Assembly (NCBI GenBank): GCA_034933145.1
Contig: JAYFOA010000061.1
Location: 1-7,824 of the forward strand
Length of the DNA stretch: 7,824 nucleotides
Origin: UBA4644 sp034933145
GTDB lineage: Bacteria; Bacillota; Clostridia; Oscillospirales; Butyricicoccaceae
Direction of reading: 5' to 3'
The translations under genes were made by a program, and so were the position numbers. Numbering within the stretch: the stretch's first letter is position 1; every line of letters starts with the position of its first letter. Below, one piece after another: positions 5,012 through 7,824 of this stretch. The notes under the pieces are model-generated. The model did no database searches. It saw only the letters and a program-made list of their open reading frames with translations, and was not told the DNA's origin.

Positions 5012-5899
5012 ATGGAAGATTATATTGTACGCGGCGTCACCGGCGACGGCTATGTAAAAGCCGCCGCCGTTTACGGCACCGGGCTGTGTGAACGGACACG
5101 CGTCATTCACAAAACCCTGCCGCTGGCAACAGCGGCGCTCGGCCGTGCTCTGTGCGCAGCATCGATGATGGGTGACGAGCTGAAAGATGACCGTGCATCC
5201 GTGACGCTGCAGTTTCGGGGCGACGGGCCGCTGGGGGCGATCACCGCAGTCTCCGATAGCGATGGCTGCGTCCGCGGTTATTTGCAGAACCCCGCCGCCG
5301 TCCTGCCCCTGCGGGCCGACGGAAAGCTGGACGTAGGCCGCGGCGTCGGCGAAGGCGTGCTGGGCGTCATCAAGGATATCGGTACCGGTGACCCCTTTTC
5401 CGGCAAAGTCGAGCTGCGCAGTGGTGAAATTGCAGAAGATATCGCCGCCTATTATACCCTCAGCGAACAGATCCCGACCGCCTGCGCCCTTGGCGTATTG
5501 GTGGACACCGACCAAGGTGTCCGTGCCGCCGGCGGCTATCTGATTCAATTGATGCCCGGCGCGCCGGCCGGACTGGCCGATCTGTTGGAGTACCGGGTGC
5601 GGGACGTTGGCAGCGTTACGGCCGCGATGGAGCGTGGGCTGACACCGGAGACTATACTGGATGAACTGCTGCATAGCATGGACTTTACCATTCTGGAAAA
5701 GCACGCGATCTCTTACCGCTGCCGCTGCTCACAAGAGCGGGTGGAACGAGCGCTGATCAGTATGGGAAAAGCGGAGCTGCAAAAGCTGATTGATGATCCG
5801 GAGGAGACCTCTGTCACCTGCCAGTTCTGCGACGCGGTCTATCGCTTTGACAAGCAGTATCTCACCCGCCTCCTTGCTCGAGCCGGAAAAAAAGCATAA
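5012..5899 (+). CDS. hslO: Hsp33 redox-regulated chaperone
   Basis: The 295-residue protein is of normal Hsp33 length. The N-terminal core shows the family pattern (DYIVRG...GYVKAAAV, ASMMGDELK, VTLQFRGDGPLG, RGYLQNP, then GGYLIQLMPGA). The C-terminal switch has four zinc-ligand cysteines: C237 and C239 (CRC) and C270 and C273 (CQFC), typical of the oxidation-sensing domain. In the family, reduced protein binds zinc and is inactive. Oxidation by peroxide or hypochlorous acid forms disulfides and turns it into a holding chaperone in the cytoplasm. The ATG at 5012 follows AGAGG (5001-5005) with a 6-nt spacer. Placing it behind a methyltransferase and TrpR-like gene is plain operon packing; no direct link is known. 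Confidence 0.95.
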   Translation: MEDYIVRGVTGDGYVKAAAVYGTGLCERTRVIHKTLPLATAALGRALCAASMMGDELKDDRASVTLQFRGDGPLGAITAVSDSDGCVRGYLQNPAAVLPLRADGKLDVGRGVGEGVLGVIKDIGTGDPFSGKVELRSGEIAEDIAAYYTLSEQIPTACALGVLVDTDQGVRAAGGYLIQLMPGAPAGLADLLEYRVRDVGSVTAAMERGLTPETILDELLHSMDFTILEKHAISYRCRCSQERVERALISMGKAELQKLIDDPEETSVTCQFCDAVYRFDKQYLTRLLARAGKKA

Positions 5900-5925
5900 A
5901 TCATTTTCTTTTTCTTAAAAAGGGG

Positions 5926-5954
5926 TTGACAAAGAGAGCCTCGTTTCGTATAAT
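5926..5954 (+). promoter_or_regulatory. Consensus promoter of tRNA-Leu
   Basis: TTGACA (5926-5931) and TATAAT (5949-5954) are both perfect and are separated by 17 bp, about as strong as a sigma-A promoter gets. It lies between hslO and the tRNA. No clear terminator separates the operon from it; only a weak CTTTTT/AAAAAG repeat is seen. Confidence 0.9.
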
Positions 5955-5967
5955 AGCTCTTGCAGTC

Positions 5968-6054
5968 GCGGATGTGGCGGAATTGGCAGACGCGCATGGT
6001 TCAGGTCCATGTGAAAGCAATTTCATGGGGGTTCAAGTCCCTTCATCCGCACCA
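5968..6054 (+). tRNA. tRNA-Leu (anticodon CAG), CCA encoded
   Basis: The acceptor stem is GCGGATG with CATCCGC. The D arm, the anticodon stem CATGG/CCATG with loop TTCAGGT (CAG at 6002-6004), a long variable arm (TGAAA/TTTCA) and T arm with loop TTCAAGT are present; discriminator A at 6051 and encoded CCA at 6052-6054. The long variable arm marks it as class II, leucine type. Confidence 0.95.
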
Positions 6055-6070
6055 CTACAAATGACCCTCA

Positions 6071-6088
6071 AGTGGTCATAACGACAAA
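6071..6088 (+). repeat. Left member of an 18-bp inverted pair bracketing the AraC-APH gene
   Basis: AGTGGTCATAACGACAAA is matched in inverted orientation at 7674-7691 (AGTGCTCATAACGACAAA on the minus strand) with 17 of 18 identical. The pair encloses about 1.62 kb with a single gene. It begins 17 bp after the tRNA-Leu CCA end. Confidence 0.55.
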
Positions 6089-6122
6089 GACAGGCTGGCA
6101 ATTGCCAGCCTGTCTTTGTCGT
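6081..6122. terminator. 42-bp perfect palindrome, probable bidirectional terminator
   Basis: Bases 6081-6101 are exactly complementary to 6102-6122. The core is GACAGGCTGGC-AATT-GCCAGCCTGTC, with A-rich and T-rich ends on both strands, a typical shape for a two-way terminator between the plus-strand tRNA-Leu and the convergent gene ending at 6197. A smaller hairpin (ATGACC 6061-6066 with GGTCAT 6074-6079) precedes it. Part of its outer arm overlaps the inverted repeat at 6071-6088. Confidence 0.75.
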
Positions 6123-6196
6123 ATTCAGGGAAAGCATGATAATATTGTCCCCACTTTAAGTTATAAAGATTTTTTCGACGTGTTTAGGACACATCC

Positions 6197-7495
6197 CTAA
6201 AAAATGCTATTGATTTTCTTTTTGCTTTGTACGATAAATTGCGTCATCCGGCGGCTTGTTTTTGCAAGCTCGTTATACTCGTCATGGCTTCCGAAGAACG
6301 CCACACAGATCATTTGAATAGACCAGATTACATAATAGATCGACTGCTTTTCTTCCGCGGTCAGCTTATTTTCGGCATCATAACCATGCAAAACCCCGCC
6401 GAGAACCTCGGGCCATTTATCATACACTTCGCTGCCGCTTTCAGATAGAATTCCGGTAGCGCAATAGCAGGCGTCCCAAAGCCGGATATTTACTTCACTC
6501 AGATCAAAATCAATAAATCCGCTTACTTCGCCGTCTGCAAAAAGAATATTGCCCGGATGCGTATCACGGTGAATGAGCTGTCTGGGAAGCTTGTCATACA
6601 GCTTTCCAAAGTTTTCGATATAATCTTCAAAAAAACTGTTGTCAAGTCCCATGCTCCACTGCAAGTTCTGCTGTCTTACATTCGGCAGCGCCCAATTGAT
6701 GACGTTTTGATACAAGTTCATCTCATCGGGCAAAACGTCTTTCTGAATTTCTTTCAGCGCCTTGTGGAGCCTAGCGATGCTTCTGCCGTACTTTTCACCG
6801 AAACGGGCCCTGCTTTCGCCGAATCTTTCAGCTTGTGAGAGAGGTTCTCCCTTCAGCTTGTGAGAAAGGATAAAAAGCTCACTGCTGTCCAGATACTCGT
6901 TTCCCGTTTTCGTCAATACCGGCAGGGAGGAGCTAAAACCCTGTTTCTGGAGCGCCTTGGATACCCTCAGATTTTTCAGCAGACTTTCGCGGTCACCGGT
7001 TTTCAAAATATAATCGCTGCCGACCGCCCATACGTTTTCGGATACTTTGGTCCCGCCCATGACATAGATGTCGCCAATAGGCATATCTTTACCGATGTCC
7101 CAGTTCTCCAAAACTTTCCGCAGCTCTTTTTCGGTATACATCGTTGCCACCTCCGGTTGATTCGGTTTGTGATTTTGATAAATGCTAAGATACTTTTTCG
7201 GAGAGCAGCCATACATTTTTACAAATGCCTTGTAAAAACCCGCATAGGTATCAAAACCATATTCAAAAACCACATCAATCGCTTTTCTGCCGCAGGCAAT
7301 TTCGGCAAGTGCGTGGTCAAGACGCCGCTTCAGGATATAACCCGCTATGGATGAATCCATCACTGACGAAAACAAACGATAATAATGGTAAGTCGAATAG
7401 TTTGCTTTCTCTGCGAGTTCTTCTGCGCTGATGTCTGTTTTCAGGTTTTGCTCGATATAATCGAGCGCGGCTTTGATTACTTCCGGATACTGCAT
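6197..7495 (-). CDS. AraC-type regulator fused to APH-family phosphotransferase
   Basis: The 432-residue product joins two domains. Residues about 1-110 form an AraC-type double helix-turn-helix (ISAEELAEKANYSTYHYYRLF; later VFEYGFDTYAGFYKAFVKMYGCSPKKYL, the second HTH signature). Residues about 120-432 form an aminoglycoside-phosphotransferase/choline-kinase fold. Lysine K165 may bind ATP. The Brenner-type catalytic loop is H309-R-D311-x-H-P-G-N316, with metal ligand D329 in FIDFD and conserved D341. The fusion suggests the kinase domain senses or modifies a small ligand and controls DNA binding; the substrate is unknown and antibiotic resistance should not be assumed. Start ATG 7495 is supported by GGAGG 6 nt upstream (7502-7506). 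The gene is AT-richer than its neighbours and appears acquired. Confidence 0.9.
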   Translation of the reverse strand: MQYPEVIKAALDYIEQNLKTDISAEELAEKANYSTYHYYRLFSSVMDSSIAGYILKRRLDHALAEIACGRKAIDVVFEYGFDTYAGFYKAFVKMYGCSPKKYLSIYQNHKPNQPEVATMYTEKELRKVLENWDIGKDMPIGDIYVMGGTKVSENVWAVGSDYILKTGDRESLLKNLRVSKALQKQGFSSSLPVLTKTGNEYLDSSELFILSHKLKGEPLSQAERFGESRARFGEKYGRSIARLHKALKEIQKDVLPDEMNLYQNVINWALPNVRQQNLQWSMGLDNSFFEDYIENFGKLYDKLPRQLIHRDTHPGNILFADGEVSGFIDFDLSEVNIRLWDACYCATGILSESGSEVYDKWPEVLGGVLHGYDAENKLTAEEKQSIYYVIWSIQMICVAFFGSHDEYNELAKTSRRMTQFIVQSKKKINSIF

Positions 7496-7523
7496 GGCAT
7501 GCCTCCTCCCGTACGGTGGCTTT

Positions 7524-7556
7524 AGTATACACTGCGGATGTTGCGGAAATATTTCC
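7524..7556 (-). promoter_or_regulatory. Probable promoter and operator of the AraC-APH gene
   Basis: The minus strand has TATACT (7524-7529) as a -10. The -35 position holds ATATTT, a poor match, inside a 12-bp perfect palindrome GGAAATATTTCC (7545-7556). A weak -35 within a palindrome fits activator-dependent or autoregulated control. Confidence 0.45.
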
Positions 7557-7570
7557 TGTACTGCTATTTT

Positions 7571-7602
7571 AACAGACTATTATTCAAACAGACTATTATT
7601 CA
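7571..7602. repeat. Perfect 16-bp tandem repeat upstream of the AraC-APH gene
   Basis: AACAGACTATTATTCA occurs twice end to end (7571-7586 and 7587-7602). AraC-family regulators usually bind direct repeats upstream of the -35, which is where this lies, so it is a candidate operator. Confidence 0.6.
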
Positions 7603-7673
7603 TAGCTAAATGTTTGTATCTGTAATACTTGTTTGCCTGATGCCGAAAGCCTTTATTTATGCGGGTTTCCGAG

Positions 7674-7691
7674 TTTGTCGTTATGAGCACT
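7674..7691 (-). repeat. Right member of the 18-bp inverted pair
   Basis: On the minus strand it reads AGTGCTCATAACGACAAA and matches 6071-6088 with one mismatch. It lies upstream of the AraC-APH gene. No clear target-site duplication is visible; only the short ACCACT occurs outside both ends (6051-6056 and 7695-7700). Confidence 0.55.
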
Positions 7692-7708
7692 CGTACCACT
7701 TAATGCAG

Positions 7709-7738
7709 AGTCCGTCAGCTTAGTGCTGGCGGGCTTTT
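7709..7738 (+). terminator. Intrinsic terminator on the plus strand
   Basis: AGTCCGTCAGC (7709-7719) pairs with GCTGGCGGGCT (7725-7735) over 11 positions including two G-U pairs, with a 5-nt loop, followed by TTTT (7735-7738). No plus-strand gene precedes it in the window, so it may end a small RNA or be left from a lost gene. Bases 7739-7824 hold nothing I can identify. Confidence 0.65.
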
Positions 7739-7824
7739 GCTTGTCCTATCAAGTGTGTGTAGAATTTTTAAAGGCGACTATTTTGGTGTCTGTCGGAATG
7801 AATCAAGGCAAAAACAACTCTTTT

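Noticed and set aside
4982..5704. Minus-strand 240-codon frame opposite hslO
   Set aside because: Hsp33 motifs including the four cysteines place the coding sequence on the plus strand.
6081..6122. 42-bp palindrome as an insertion-sequence end or origin
   Set aside because: Its position directly after a tRNA and between convergent genes, with A/T-rich flanks, is best explained as a bidirectional terminator.
6051..7700. tRNA-Leu 3' end as an attachment site, with a direct repeat at 7695-7700
   Set aside because: Only ACCACT and a few scattered bases match; a real attachment repeat would normally be longer, and no integrase is present.
1..7824. CRISPR arrays, rRNA genes, known riboswitches
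   Set aside because: No regularly spaced repeats of suitable length, no rRNA-like sequence and no recognisable riboswitch aptamer were seen on either strand.

Overview
The window looks like a Firmicutes chromosome, most likely a gut Clostridia/Oscillospiraceae-type species. It has strong GGAGG ribosome binding sites, sigma-A promoters with 17-bp spacers, a YerC/YecD-type TrpR-family regulator, an Hsp33 gene, and GC-rich core genes beside AT-richer accessory DNA. The species cannot be fixed from the sequence alone.

Left part (1 to about 2800) is accessory DNA. It opens with the 3' end of a gene whose product resembles the AP2-like arm-DNA-binding module of Firmicutes integrases. Next come an apparently decapitated start (RBS plus four codons) and a long bidirectional hairpin. 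A two-gene minus-strand cassette follows: a 334-aa protein with a glycine/alanine-rich hydrophobic core between helical arms (1185-2189), then an all-helical 288-aa partner (306-1172). I recognise neither family; a membrane effector with a partner is the most interesting reading. Upstream lie about 620 bp without a convincing gene. This stretch carries a near-consensus minus-strand promoter (2629-2657), a 49-nt two-stem hairpin (2559-2607) and a possible 30-aa leader peptide, which resembles an attenuator that has lost its target gene.

The boundary (about 2778-3300) is a tRNA-Pro(TGG) locus that looks like an integration site. An intact minus-strand tRNA with its own terminator is followed, 201 bp away, by a second copy of only its 5' half (40/42 identical). 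The DNA between them has three GGTCAAA repeats and an open frame that may be the tail of a lost integrase. Divergent promoters at 3227-3296 serve the tRNA transcript (minus) and the next operon (plus).

Centre (3320-6054) is a core-like plus-strand operon: HAD phosphatase-like protein (motif I is DxN instead of DxD), YerC/YecD regulator, class I SAM methyltransferase (ATGA overlap) and redox chaperone Hsp33 (hslO, 3-bp gap). A tRNA-Leu(CAG) with a consensus promoter follows, then a 42-bp perfect palindrome that probably acts as a two-way terminator.

Right part (about 6071-7824) carries one AT-richer minus-strand gene encoding an AraC-type DNA-binding domain fused to an APH-family kinase. Its upstream DNA has a 12-bp palindrome and a 16-bp tandem repeat, both candidate operators. 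The gene is bracketed by an 18-bp inverted pair (17/18 identical; 6071-6088 and 7674-7691), suggesting acquisition as a unit next to tRNA-Leu. A plus-strand terminator (7709-7738) follows and the last 86 bp hold nothing I can identify.
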